Assembly (NCBI RefSeq): GCF_000787855.1
Contig: NZ_BBPQ01000001.1
Span: forward strand, 474,996 to 538,995
Direction of reading: 5' to 3'
Origin: Streptacidiphilus anmyonensis
Lineage (GTDB): Bacteria > Actinomycetota > Actinomycetes > Streptomycetales > Streptomycetaceae
Length of the DNA stretch: 64,000 nt
The position numbers were made by a program, and so were the translations under genes. This document shows positions 43,584 to 53,567 of the stretch, in pieces (position 1 is the stretch's first letter; each line of letters begins with the position of its first letter). Under the pieces are notes generated by a model, which saw only the letters and a program-made list of their open reading frames with translations, was not told where the DNA came from and did not search any database.

Positions 43584-43656
43584 GTCGCCCAGGGGTTGCC
43601 CCAGGGTTGCCCGAGGGTCGCCCAGGGGGTGCCCCAGGGTCGCCCAGGGGGTGCCC
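43584..43656. repeat. 22-bp period tandem repeat
   Basis: GGGTCGCCCAGGGGGTGCCC occurs at 43615-43634 and 43637-43656, with diverged copies before them from 43584. It lies in the non-coding stretch 43394-43690, between the terminator and the end of the DoxX-like gene. Confidence 0.75.
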
Positions 43657-43690
43657 GAGCGTCACCCCAAGGGGCGCTGCCCAGGGCTGC

Positions 43691-45256
43691 TCAGCCGCCG
43701 CCGAGCAGGCCGCCGATCACGCCGTTGCCGCCCGTCGCAGTGGGCTTGGGCGCCGGGTTGTGGGCGTGCGTCGGCGTGGTGCCTCCGCCCGTGCCGCCGG
43801 CGCCGGTGCCCGCTCCCGTGCCGGTCCCGGTGCCGGTCGTCCCGGTGCGGCCGGTGGTCGTGCCGCCGACGCCGCCCTTGTGGTGCTTCGAGGCGGACGG
43901 GGACGGGGACGAGGGCTTCGCACCCGCGCCCGCGGCGGACGCGCCCGTACCCGCCTTCGGAGCGGTCGCCACCGGCACGGGGACCTCCCCCGTCGGCCAC
44001 GCGCCCATCGGCAGAACCTCGGTGGGAGCCGACGACGGCGACGGCGCCAGGCTCGGCGCCTCAGTCGTCGTGGTGGTGGTCTGCGTCATGTGCGACGCGC
44101 GCACCGCCGCGCCCAGCGCCGAGCCGAGCACCAGCGTCGCGCCGACCACGACCGTGGTCAGCACCACACCGCGGCGCATCACGCGGCGCCGCAGCTGCGC
44201 GACGCGCGCCTGCTCGCCGAGCCGACGCCACGCCTCCAGGTGCAGCCAGCCGTCCAGCGAGAACATCGGCGCGCCCGCCAGCAGCAGCGGGCTCCATGCG
44301 GCCAGATAGATGATCTCCGGCGTGTCGTAGACCGGGACGGTCCGCCAGCTCACCGTCACCAGCAGGGCGAAGGACAGCGTCATCGCCACGCCCGCGGTGA
44401 ACCGCTGCCACAGCCCGAGCACCGCCAGCACGCCGACGTTGATCTGGACGAACGCCACGGCCAGCCCGGCGCCCACCGGGTGGGCCAGCGCCAGCGCCAT
44501 CAGCGGCTGCGCGACGCTCCACGGATGCAGCGCCTCCAGCCAGTGGACCATCGAGCCGCGCGCGCCGCCGTTGAAGTAGACCGGGTCACACAGCTTGCTG
44601 AAGCCCGCGTAGATGGAGAACAGACCGAGGAGGACGCGCAGCGGCAGCAGGACCAGGCCCAGGTCGACGCGCCGGTTCGACTGCCAGGTCTGGTGCTGGG
44701 AGGCGCCGCCTCCCTCGCCCGCCCGCGGCAGCGGGGGCCGCCGCGCGGCCGGCTCGAAGATCCGGACGTCGTCCAACTCGGCGTCGTACGCATCGAGTTC
44801 AGCCAGGCTGAGCGGCTGGGTCGCCTCCAGCTCCTCGGCCCGGCGAGCCGCGGTCTGGGCCGGTACAGCCGGTACAGCCGGTACGGCGGGCGCGGCGGAC
44901 CGGACGAGCACGCCGGGCTGCACGCCCGGGGTGACGCCGGGGACGACGAGATCCAGCTGGCCGGTCCAGGTGATCGGCGTGACCCGCCCGCGCCGACGCG
45001 GCGTCGCCGCGCCCAGGCCGACGGCTCCGGCGCCCACCAGCATGGACTCCCGTCTGCCCAGGTCGATTCCGAGCAGGTTCACGTCGATCAACGACGCCTC
45101 GGGTGCGGTGAAACGGACCCGGAAGCTCGCGGTGGTGGTGTTCAACCGCGAGGGGTCCGACGGCACCTTGACCATGTTGAGCGTCGGCTCGCCGCCGTCT
45201 ATCCCACCGGCGTTCGCCGCCGTGGGACGAGGACGGGTACGTGTTCTGGTGTCCAC
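43691..45256 (-). CDS. DoxX-like membrane protein with long flanking tails
   Basis: A 521-residue protein. About 190 N-terminal residues are soluble (beta-like segment with EASLIDVNLLGIDLG, then Ala/Pro/Val repeats). A DoxX-like core follows from about 195 to 340 with four helices (LRVLLGLFSIYAGFSKLCDP; QINVGVLAVLGLW). A further membrane helix lies near 390, and about 110 C-terminal residues are Ser/Thr/Gly repeats. DoxX-family proteins are linked to quinone or thiol redox chemistry, but function here is unproven. The start GTG 45256 lacks a good ribosome site; an ATG near 45175 is possible. Confidence 0.75.
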   Translation of the reverse strand: MDTRTRTRPRPTAANAGGIDGGEPTLNMVKVPSDPSRLNTTTASFRVRFTAPEASLIDVNLLGIDLGRRESMLVGAGAVGLGAATPRRRGRVTPITWTGQLDLVVPGVTPGVQPGVLVRSAAPAVPAVPAVPAQTAARRAEELEATQPLSLAELDAYDAELDDVRIFEPAARRPPLPRAGEGGGASQHQTWQSNRRVDLGLVLLPLRVLLGLFSIYAGFSKLCDPVYFNGGARGSMVHWLEALHPWSVAQPLMALALAHPVGAGLAVAFVQINVGVLAVLGLWQRFTAGVAMTLSFALLVTVSWRTVPVYDTPEIIYLAAWSPLLLAGAPMFSLDGWLHLEAWRRLGEQARVAQLRRRVMRRGVVLTTVVVGATLVLGSALGAAVRASHMTQTTTTTTEAPSLAPSPSSAPTEVLPMGAWPTGEVPVPVATAPKAGTGASAAGAGAKPSSPSPSASKHHKGGVGGTTTGRTGTTGTGTGTGAGTGAGGTGGGTTPTHAHNPAPKPTATGGNGVIGGLLGGG

Positions 45257-45436
45257 ATCCCACTAACCGCCCGAAGGGCCGGAAGGACACTCCCGGTTGA
45301 CAGCCGACCGGCTTACCCGTATGACGAACCGGCCGGTCGCACCATCAGATGCCGTACCAGTCGCACGACTTCCGCACTACGTCCGCGCACTGCGGCACTG
45401 CGGCACTGCTCCCGGACGACTTGCGGAACATGCCGC

Positions 45437-45477
45437 GGGGCGCGCGGCCGGGCGCACGCCCGGCACTCGCGCGCCCC
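45437..45477 (-). terminator. GC-rich hairpin downstream of rlmB
   Basis: GGGGCGCGCG (45437-45446) pairs with CGCGCGCCCC (45468-45477), with an inner GCCGGGC/GCCCGGC stem, 45 bases after the rlmB stop. The rest of 45257-45521 holds short direct repeats only. Confidence 0.6.
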
Positions 45478-45521
45478 GCCTCACTTCAGCCCTTGCCTCG
45501 CTTCAGCCCCCGCGCCGCGCC

Positions 45522-46508
45522 TTACCGCGCAGCCGCACGCAGCCGGGCCGCCTCGTAGAGGACGATGCCCGCCGCCACACCGGCGTTGAGCGACTCCGCC
45601 TGACCCGGCATCGGGATACGGACCGTCAGATCGCAGGTCTCGGCGACGAGTCGGGACAGGCCCTTGCCCTCCGAGCCCATCACCACGACGACCGGACCGG
45701 TGAGCGCGTCCAGGTCGACGAGGTTGTGCTCTCCGTCCGCCGCCAGGCCGACGACGAAGAGGCCGGCCTTCTTGTACGCCTCCAGCGCACGCGTCAGGTT
45801 GCTGGCGCGGGCGACCGGAACGCGCGCCGCCGCGCCCGAGGACGTCTTCCACGCGCCGGCGGTCATGCCCGCGGAGCGGCGCTCCGGGACCACGACGCCG
45901 TGGCCGTCGAAGGCCGCCACGGACCGCACCACGGCGCCCAGGTTGCGCGAGTCGGTGATCCCGTCCAGGGCGACGATCAGCGGCGCGTCCTTGTTGACGT
46001 CCGCGGCCGACAGCAGGTCGTCCGGGTGGGCGTACTCGTACGGCGGGACCTGGAGGATCAGGCCCTGGTGGTTGTGGCCCTCGGCGAGGTTGTCCAGCTG
46101 CGGGCGCGGGGCCTCCATCAGCGGGACGCCACGCTCGGTGGCGAGCGAGAGCGCGTCGCGGACGCGGTCGTCGTTGTCGATGAACTGCTGGACGTAGAGG
46201 GCGGACGCGGGGACGTCACCCTGCAGCGCCTCCAGCACGGAGTTGCGGCCGTAGACCAGCTCCGCACCGGACTTGCCGGTGCGGCCCTGGACGCCGCCGC
46301 GGCGCATGCCGCCCCGCGCCTTGGCGTCGGCGGCGCGCTTGGCGGCGGCGTTCGCGGCGCGCTGCTTCGGGTGGCCCTTACGCGCCGTGGCGGGCGGCGT
46401 CGGGCCCTTGCCCTCGAGCGCCCGACGGCTGTGGCCGCCCGTGCCGACCGACGCGCCCTTCTTCGATCCGGGGTTGCGGCGGTTCCTGCGCTGGCTGTTG
46501 CCGGCCAT
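45522..46508 (-). CDS. rlmB: 23S rRNA (guanosine-2'-O)-methyltransferase RlmB
   Basis: A 328-residue SpoU/TrmH methyltransferase. A basic N-terminal extension of about 80 residues (Arg/Lys-rich, RNA contact) precedes the substrate-binding domain (ELVYGRNSVLEALQG) and the SPOUT domain with DGITDSRNLGAVVRSVAAF, VMGSEGKGLS and IPMPGQAESLNAG forming the knotted SAM site. It methylates G2251-type guanosine in the peptidyl transferase loop. It lies 74 bp after cysS in the same direction, as is usual in actinobacteria. Confidence 0.93.
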   Translation of the reverse strand: MAGNSQRRNRRNPGSKKGASVGTGGHSRRALEGKGPTPPATARKGHPKQRAANAAAKRAADAKARGGMRRGGVQGRTGKSGAELVYGRNSVLEALQGDVPASALYVQQFIDNDDRVRDALSLATERGVPLMEAPRPQLDNLAEGHNHQGLILQVPPYEYAHPDDLLSAADVNKDAPLIVALDGITDSRNLGAVVRSVAAFDGHGVVVPERRSAGMTAGAWKTSSGAAARVPVARASNLTRALEAYKKAGLFVVGLAADGEHNLVDLDALTGPVVVVMGSEGKGLSRLVAETCDLTVRIPMPGQAESLNAGVAAGIVLYEAARLRAAAR

Positions 46509-46581
46509 GGGTGCTGTCCTGCTTCCTGTTTCCTACTGGTCCTGCGACGTGGTCACGTGGGATGTGATCACGTGGACGTGG

Positions 46582-47976
<1,395 letters not shown>

Positions 47977-48185
47977 CCCACCAGGGTAGTGGGCAGCGGG
48001 CACTGCCCTACGCCCTTCGGGGGACAGGCACACGGCGTTGACGAACTTGTCGCACAACCACTCTCCCTGGCCCCCTCCTCGGACCGTCCGCTCTCGCGGA
48101 CTTCGCCCTGCCCGGCCCTGCCCGGCCCTGTCTCGCCCCGGCCGGACCCCAGCCGGGGCCCGGCCCGGCCCTGTCCGGACCGGGT

Positions 48186-48686
48186 TCAGTACACCAGCGC
48201 GGTCGCGACGGCGGTCAGGCCCTCCTCGCGGCCCGGGAAGCCGAGGCCGTCCGTGGTCGCGCCGGAGACGGAGACGGGAGCGCCGACTGTGGCCGTGAGC
48301 AGGTCCTGCGCCTCCGCCCGCCGCTTGCCGATCTTCGGGTACGGGCCGACGACCTGCACCGCGACGTTGCCGATCTCGAAGCCCGCCGCGCGCACGATCC
48401 GCGCCGCCTCGGCGAGCAGCTTCACTCCGGCCGCGCCGGCCCACTCGGGACGGTCGGTGCCGAAGTGCGCGCCGAGGTCGCCGAGGCCGGCGGCGGAGAA
48501 GAGCGCGTTGCACGCCGCGTGGGCGACGACGTCGGCGTCCGAGTGTCCCTCGAGGCCCACCTCGTAGCCCTCCCAGCGCAGCCCGGCGACCCAGAGCTCA
48601 CGGCCCGGGGCGAACGCGTGGGTGTCGACGCCGATGCCGGTACGCGGCAGCCGGAACGCCGGTGTGGCGGACGTCTCAGAACTCAT
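48186..48686 (-). CDS. ispF: 2-C-methyl-D-erythritol 2,4-cyclodiphosphate synthase
   Basis: A 166-residue trimeric enzyme of the MEP isoprenoid pathway that cyclises CDP-methylerythritol phosphate with loss of CMP. Metal ligands are in GVDTHAF (Asp/His) and [12 protein letters not shown]; the CMP-binding loop is [15 protein letters not shown]. Its 5-prime end overlaps the ispD 3-prime end by 11 bp, so translation is coupled. Confidence 0.96.
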   Translation of the reverse strand: MSSETSATPAFRLPRTGIGVDTHAFAPGRELWVAGLRWEGYEVGLEGHSDADVVAHAACNALFSAAGLGDLGAHFGTDRPEWAGAAGVKLLAEAARIVRAAGFEIGNVAVQVVGPYPKIGKRRAEAQDLLTATVGAPVSVSGATTDGLGFPGREEGLTAVATALVY

Positions 48687-49440
48687 CGCGGGACCTCCGG
48701 CGGCTCAGGACCGCCTCCGCGAGGACGAGGTCCAGCGGCCTGGTGACCTTGAACGCCTCCTCGTGACCGGGCACGACGACGACCCGGCCGCCGAAGCGCT
48801 CGACGAGCCCGGCGTCGTCGGTCGCGTCGACGCCCTCCTCCAGTGCCTTGGCGTGGACGCGGTCGAGCACGTCGCGGCGGAAGCCCTGCGGCGTCTGCAC
48901 GGCGCGCAGCGTCGAACGGTCCGGGGTGGCGACGACCGGCTCGGGCAGACCAGCGGCCTGGGCCGGGGTCACCTGCTTGACGGTGTCGGCGAGCGGGACG
49001 GCCGGCACGACGGCCTCGGCGCCGTCGGCGACCGCGCGGGCGACGGAGTCGACCACGTCGACGGGGACGAGCGGACGGGCGGCGTCGTGCACGAGCACGA
49101 CGTCGACGTCGGGCGGGAGCACGGCCAGGCCGGCCCGGACGGACTCCTGGCGGGTGTCTCCGCCGGGCACGACGATGAGAGCGGCGCTCTCGCGTTCACT
49201 GATCGCGTCGGCGAGCAGTGCTCGCACCTCCGCGACGCCGTCCTTCGGCGCGACCACCACGACGGTCCCGACCGCGCGCGAACGCGCCAGCACCCGGACC
49301 GCGTGGACGAGGATCGGCACCCCGCCGAGTTCGCGCAGCGCCTTCGGGGCGCCCGGCCCCAGTCGCTCGCCTCGGCCCGCTGCGGGCACCACTGCTGCGG
49401 CGTTCAGGTTTGGTCCCTTCGGGGATGTGGGTACGGTCAA
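48676..49440 (-). CDS. ispD: 2-C-methyl-D-erythritol 4-phosphate cytidylyltransferase
   Basis: A 254-residue cytidylyltransferase making CDP-methylerythritol in the MEP pathway. The nucleotide signature [12 protein letters not shown] (about residues 17-28) and [11 protein letters not shown] (about 117) with the DV...DGAEAV region are typical. It stands between carD and ispF, the conserved actinobacterial order carD-ispD-ispF-cysS. Confidence 0.95.
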   Translation of the reverse strand: MTVPTSPKGPNLNAAAVVPAAGRGERLGPGAPKALRELGGVPILVHAVRVLARSRAVGTVVVVAPKDGVAEVRALLADAISERESAALIVVPGGDTRQESVRAGLAVLPPDVDVVLVHDAARPLVPVDVVDSVARAVADGAEAVVPAVPLADTVKQVTPAQAAGLPEPVVATPDRSTLRAVQTPQGFRRDVLDRVHAKALEEGVDATDDAGLVERFGGRVVVVPGHEEAFKVTRPLDLVLAEAVLSRRRSRDEF

Positions 49441-49608
49441 GGCGTGCCGGGCTCAGCGCCCTTCCGTGAAGCGCACCTTGACGCTGGCGTCCGGCACTGA
49501 ACAAAGAGCGGTACGGCACCGGACAGCACGGGACCGGCAACCCGGACCCGGTACCTCTACGGACCGTGATCCGTCGCTCCATGGTTCCACGCGGAAGTCC
49601 GCGCACGC

Positions 49609-49643
49609 CTCAGCGCCCGGCGATGCGACCGCCAGGCGCTGAG
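49609..49643 (-). terminator. hairpin after carD
   Basis: CTCAGCGCC and GGCGCTGAG form a 9-bp stem with a 17-base loop, 32 bases past the carD stop. It separates carD from ispD, which begins 169 bp further on. Confidence 0.5.
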
Positions 49644-49674
49644 ACGAACGAACGACAGGAACGACAGGGCCCCG

Positions 49675-50157
49675 TTACGAGGCGAGGACCTCGTCGAGCA
49701 GCGTCTCCGCCTTGTCCTCGTTGGTGTTCTCCGCGAGCGCGAGCTCGCTCACCAGGATCTGGCGCGCCTTGGCGAGCATGCGCTTCTCGCCGGCCGACAG
49801 CCCGCGTTCGCGCTCGCGACGCCAAAGGTCGCGCACAACCTCGGCGACCTTGATAACGTCACCCGAGGCGAGCTTCTCCAGGTTCGCCTTGTAGCGGCGG
49901 GACCAGTTGGTGGGCTCTTCGGTGTACGGTGCTCGCAGCACCTCGAAGACCTTGTCCAGGCCGTCCTGGCCGACCACATCGCGCACGCCGACGAACTCAG
50001 CGTTCTCTGCGGGCACGCGCAGCGTCAGGTCACCCTGCTGCACCTTGAGCACCAGATAGGTCTTGTCCACACCCTTGATCTGGCGAATTTCGATGGCCTC
50101 GATCAGCGCGGCCCCGTGATGGGGGTAGACCACGGTGTCGCCAACCTTGAACGTCAT
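49675..50157 (-). CDS. carD: CarD-family RNA polymerase-binding regulator
   Basis: A 160-residue CarD/CdnL protein. The N-terminal Tudor-like RNA polymerase-interaction domain ([20 protein letters not shown], residues 2-21) binds the beta subunit. The C-terminal helical domain (about 65-160, [20 protein letters not shown]) contacts the upstream edge of the promoter bubble. It stabilises open complexes, mainly at rRNA and growth-related promoters, and is essential in mycobacteria. The gene stands before ispD as in other actinobacteria. Confidence 0.95.
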   Translation of the reverse strand: MTFKVGDTVVYPHHGAALIEAIEIRQIKGVDKTYLVLKVQQGDLTLRVPAENAEFVGVRDVVGQDGLDKVFEVLRAPYTEEPTNWSRRYKANLEKLASGDVIKVAEVVRDLWRRERERGLSAGEKRMLAKARQILVSELALAENTNEDKAETLLDEVLAS

Positions 50158-50518
50158 GTGACAGGTACCCCTTCCGTGGCTTTCCAGAGTAACACGCTTG
50201 CGGCCGTACCAGAAGGGCGTTTCCGCAGGTCAGAGCTGGTTCGCAGGCTTGACAACCGGCCCGGTTCCATGCTGCGACCCCTGTTCGAGGAGCCCTTCTC
50301 GCAGGTCGGAGCGGTTGTCCACGAACCTGCGCGGATGCCGCCGAGGTGCAATGATCTTGCACTCGGGGCGTTATGCAACCGTGATCTGATCTTCGTCCGG
50401 GTGGGTCCACCGGGCAGTGATGCTGCGACACGGCCGACCCCGTGTGGAGCGGATAAAGGCCGTCGGTAATCTGAACGCGGACCAGAACCCTCAAAACGTT
50501 CAAGGAGAACTCTCCGCC
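50158..50518. promoter_or_regulatory. divergent control region between carD and lipoprotein gene
   Basis: This 361-bp gap has no gene. It must hold both promoters. It contains TGCAA and TTGCA around TGATC (50347-50361) within a longer bulged dyad at 50341-50366; TGCAA-N5-TTGCA resembles the Nur box of the nickel-responsive Fur-family regulator. The site is about 150 bp from the lipoprotein start and about 185 bp from carD. Its role is speculative. Confidence 0.35.
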
Positions 50519-51172
50519 GTGAGCCGCAGTCTTCGTCGCGGCGCGGTCGCCGCCGTCATCGCCGTCGCGATCGCCCCCGTCCTCGCCGCCTGCTCTGCGG
50601 GGTCCAGTGCGGCGACCCTCCAGGTAAAGCCGAACTCCGCCGCCACCTCGCTGAGCGGTGGCCAGCTGAAGCTGAACGGCGTCGCCGTCGTCACCGACGC
50701 CCAGGGCAACGCCCCCGCCAGCGTCATCGCGAGCATCGCCAACAACGAGCAGCAGGCCGAGAACCTCGTCTCGGTCACCGTCGGCACCACCGCCGCCACG
50801 CTGACCGGCACGACGGCCATCGCCACCGGCTCCGCGCTGAACCTCGGCAACCCGGGCCCGAACGCCACCAAGGCGGTCGTCCCCACGCTGGACCAGCCGG
50901 CCGGCGCCGTCGTCCCGATCACCTTCGTCTTCGCGAACGCCGGCTCGGTCACGCTGGACGCGCAGGTCCAGACCGGCACCGGCCAGTACGCGCTGTACGC
51001 GCCGTCCCTGCCGACGCTGGCCCCGTCCCCGACGGTGACGCCGGGCGGCCTGCCGAGCGGCCTGCCGACCGGCTCGGCCGCGCCGACCATCTCCGCCTCG
51101 GCGGCCGCGCACACCACCAAGAAGCCGGGCGAGACCCACAAGGCCTCGCCCTCGGCGACCGCCACGCACTGA
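50519..51172 (+). CDS. lipoprotein with Pro/Thr-rich tail
   Basis: A 217-residue exported lipoprotein. The signal peptide ends with lipobox LAAC (Cys about 24). The mature part is a single beta-rich domain (NLVSVTVGTTAATLTGTTAI; AVVPITFVFANAGSV), much like a copper- or ligand-binding beta sandwich but lacking obvious metal residues, with a low-complexity C-terminus. From memory it corresponds to the SCO4231 position between carD and phoP. The GTG at 50519 follows AAGGAGA. Function unknown. Confidence 0.8.
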   Translation: MSRSLRRGAVAAVIAVAIAPVLAACSAGSSAATLQVKPNSAATSLSGGQLKLNGVAVVTDAQGNAPASVIASIANNEQQAENLVSVTVGTTAATLTGTTAIATGSALNLGNPGPNATKAVVPTLDQPAGAVVPITFVFANAGSVTLDAQVQTGTGQYALYAPSLPTLAPSPTVTPGGLPSGLPTGSAAPTISASAAAHTTKKPGETHKASPSATATH

Positions 51173-51180
51173 CGCACCGA

Positions 51181-51277
51181 CCGCCGGGGGCCTGACCGCT
51201 ACGGTCTGCCCCCGGCGGACGCGGCAGAGAAGAGGCCGGGGCGGCACCGCTTGTGCGGTGCCGCCCCGGCCTCTTCT
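51181..51277. terminator. tandem terminators between lipoprotein and phoP genes
   Basis: The first stem is 11 bp (51181-51191 with 51208-51218). The second is a perfect 23-bp stem (51228-51250 with 51255-51277) on a TTGT loop followed by GCTTTT. It ends the lipoprotein transcript and probably the opposing phoP transcript. Confidence 0.9.
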
Positions 51278-51305
51278 GCTTTTCGGCCTCTTTCGAGTGA
51301 ATCCT

Positions 51306-51345
51306 CGCCGCGATCCGCCGCGATCCGCGGCAGTCCGCCGCAGTC
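51306..51345. repeat. 10-bp tandem repeat
   Basis: CGCCGCGATC twice, then CGCGGCAGTC and CGCCGCAGTC, immediately before the end of phoP. No function is evident. Confidence 0.7.
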
Positions 51346-51360
51346 CGCGCGCTCAGCCGA

Positions 51361-52047
51361 TCACGGCTCGAACTTGTAGCCCAGACCGCGCACGGTCACC
51401 AGGTAGCGCGGCGCGCCCGGGTCCGGCTCGATCTTCGCCCGCAGGCGCTTGACGTGCACGTCAAGGGTCTTGGTGTCGCCGACGTAGTCGGCGCCCCAGA
51501 CCCGGTCGATCAGCTGCATGCGCGTGAGCACGCGGCCCGCGTTGCGCAGCAGCATCTCCAGCAGGTCGAACTCCTTGAGCGGCAGGTCGACCTTGGCGCC
51601 GTCGACGGTGACCACGTGGCGGTCGACGTCCATGCGGACCGGCCCGGCCTCCAGCGCGCCGGGACCGCCGCTGGCCTCCTCGGTCTCGCCGCGGCGACGC
51701 AGCACGGCGCGGATGCGGGCGACCAGCTCACGGGTGGAGTAGGGCTTGGTGACGTAGTCGTCCGCCCCTATCTCCAGGCCGACGACCTTGTCGATCTCGC
51801 TGTCCTTGGCCGTCACCATGATCACCGGCACGGAGGACTTGGCCCGCAGCTGGCGGCAGACCTCGGTGCCGGGGAGGCCGGGCAGCATCAGATCGAGCAG
51901 CACCAGGTCGGCGCCGTTGCGCTCGAATTGGTCCAGGGCGTCGGGGCCGGTGGCAGCGATGGCCACCTCGAAACCCTCCTTACGCAGCATGTAGGAGAGG
52001 GCGTCGCTGAACGACTCCTCGTCCTCGACGACAAGCACACGGGTCAC
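51361..52047 (-). CDS. phoP: phosphate-response regulator PhoP
   Basis: A 228-residue OmpR-type response regulator. The receiver domain (1-120) has the acidic pair EDEES, the phospho-acceptor Asp in LVLLDLMLPG and the Lys in DDYVTKPYS. The winged-helix domain ends with VTVRGLGYKFEP. PhoP activates the phosphate-starvation regulon by binding PHO boxes and represses nitrogen and secondary-metabolism genes in streptomycetes. Identity rests on strong family match plus the phoR-phoU neighbours. Overlaps phoR by four bases (ATGA). Confidence 0.93.
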   Translation of the reverse strand: MTRVLVVEDEESFSDALSYMLRKEGFEVAIAATGPDALDQFERNGADLVLLDLMLPGLPGTEVCRQLRAKSSVPVIMVTAKDSEIDKVVGLEIGADDYVTKPYSTRELVARIRAVLRRRGETEEASGGPGALEAGPVRMDVDRHVVTVDGAKVDLPLKEFDLLEMLLRNAGRVLTRMQLIDRVWGADYVGDTKTLDVHVKRLRAKIEPDPGAPRYLVTVRGLGYKFEP

Positions 52048-53390
52048 GGCATGGCCTCCGGGGCGGCAGGGGTGGTGGTGGGAGCAGTGGGGTGAGTGGG
52101 ATCGGCAGTCAGGTCGTCGTCGGCGATCTCGTCGACATCGGCGTCAGCGTCGACGACGATGCCGTCGACGTCGCCGTCGACGCCCTCGTCGTCGCTGTCG
52201 GTGTCGGCGAACCGGGCGGCGAGCCCGTTGGCCGCCTCGTCGTTCCTACCCGCGGGAAGGCGCAGGGTGAACGTCGAGCCCTGACCCTCGACGCTCCACA
52301 CCGCCACGCTGCCGCCGTGGGACGCGGCGACGTGCTTGACGATGGAGAGGCCGAGGCCGGTGCCGCCGGTGGCGCGGGACCGGGCGGGGTCGACCCGGTA
52401 GAAGCGCTCGAAGATCCGGTCGCGGTCCTTCTCGGAGATGCCGACCCCTTGGTCGGTGACGGATATCTCGACCAGGTCCTGCTTGCCGCCGGGCACCCTG
52501 CGGGCGGCGATGGCCACCCGGGTGCGGGCGGGGCTGTAGTTGACGGCGTTCTCGACGAGGTTGCCGAGGGCCGCGGCGAGCTGGCCGCGGTTGCCGTAGA
52601 GCTGGAGTCCGGCGATGCCGCCGGCCGCCATGGTGATCTGCTTGGCGGCGGCCTGGTGGCGGCAGCGGTCCATCGCCTCGGCGACCAGCTCGTCGATCGG
52701 CACCATCTCGGCGTCGACCAAGCGCACGTCGTCCTGGACCCGGGAGAGCTCGATGATCTCCTGGACCAGGTTGGTGAGCCGCGCGGACTCGATCAGCATC
52801 CGGCCGGCGAAGCGGCGCACCGCCTCCGGGTCGTCGCTGGCGTCCTGGACGGCCTCGGAGAGCAGCGAGAGCGCGCCCACCGGCGTCTTCAGCTCGTGGG
52901 AGACGTTGGCGACGAAGTCGCGGCGCACCGCTTCTATCCGTCTGGCCTCGGTGAGGTCCTCGACCAGCACCAGGACCAGCCGGGAGCCCAGTGGGGCCAC
53001 CCGGACCGAGACCGCGAGCACCTCGCCTCCGCCGCTGGCGCGTCTGGGAATGTCCAGATCGGCTTGGCGTATCTCGCCGTCACGGCGGGTGAGCCGAGCC
53101 ATGGCGAGGATCGCGTCGACGGCGATCGCCCCGCCCCGCACCAGCCCGAGGGCATAGGCGGCGGAGCTCGCCTTGATCACCTGATCGCTCTCGTCCAGCA
53201 CGACGGCGCAGGAGCGCAGCACCGACAGCACGGTGTCCACGCCGGGCGGCAGAGCCGGCTCCTCCTGCTGGTCGCTGCGCTTGGCGGGCCGGTGATCCTT
53301 CTCGCTCCAGCGGAAGGCGAGCGCGGCGGTGAGGCCGACTCCGAGCCCGACGAGCGCGCTCACGGAGGCGGCGGCCACGTTCACATCCAT
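52044..53390 (-). CDS. phoR: phosphate sensor histidine kinase PhoR
   Basis: A 448-residue kinase: one N-terminal membrane helix (residues 8-28), a PAS-like domain (about 50-150), dimerisation helix with NVSHELKTP (His about 168), and ATPase boxes NLVENAVNYS, DQGVGI and GTGLGLSIVKH. It phosphorylates PhoP when phosphate is low. About 60 C-terminal residues form an Asp/Val/Ala acidic repeat (GDVDGIVVDADADVDE) and a Pro/Thr end not needed for catalysis. It is transcribed away from phoU, with PHO-box-like repeats in the shared region. Confidence 0.93.
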   Translation of the reverse strand: MDVNVAAASVSALVGLGVGLTAALAFRWSEKDHRPAKRSDQQEEPALPPGVDTVLSVLRSCAVVLDESDQVIKASSAAYALGLVRGGAIAVDAILAMARLTRRDGEIRQADLDIPRRASGGGEVLAVSVRVAPLGSRLVLVLVEDLTEARRIEAVRRDFVANVSHELKTPVGALSLLSEAVQDASDDPEAVRRFAGRMLIESARLTNLVQEIIELSRVQDDVRLVDAEMVPIDELVAEAMDRCRHQAAAKQITMAAGGIAGLQLYGNRGQLAAALGNLVENAVNYSPARTRVAIAARRVPGGKQDLVEISVTDQGVGISEKDRDRIFERFYRVDPARSRATGGTGLGLSIVKHVAASHGGSVAVWSVEGQGSTFTLRLPAGRNDEAANGLAARFADTDSDDEGVDGDVDGIVVDADADVDEIADDDLTADPTHPTAPTTTPAAPEAMP

Positions 53391-53464
53391 GCCAATCAGC
53401 GTAAGCGCACGTCGGTGACCAGCCGTAACCCCAGGACAATGCGCTCAGCCGGAGGTCGCCGAGA

Positions 53465-53497
53465 ATTCACCTTCACGTCTCTGCTGATTCACTCCGG
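53465..53497. promoter_or_regulatory. PHO-box-like repeats between phoR and phoU
   Basis: Three units at 11-bp spacing, ATTCACC (53465), CGTCTCT (53476) and ATTCACT (53487), match the GTTCACC direct-repeat layout bound by PhoP. Two are good matches and the middle one is weak. The location in the divergent phoR/phoU promoter region agrees with known PhoP autoregulation in Streptomyces. Confidence 0.65.
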
Positions 53498-53567
53498 TTG
53501 CGGGCCTGGGTCGTCCGGGCAGCCCACAGTGGTAGGCGAACACCCGTCCAGGAGGGATGACTGCAGC

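Noticed and set aside
43584-43656. Repeat block considered as a CRISPR array
   Set aside because: The copies are adjacent with two-base gaps and lack unique spacers; no cas genes occur in the window.
48060-48180. GC-rich repeats between cysS and ispF considered as a structured RNA
   Set aside because: There are only short overlapping CCCGGCC-type dyads, as expected by composition; no defined fold.
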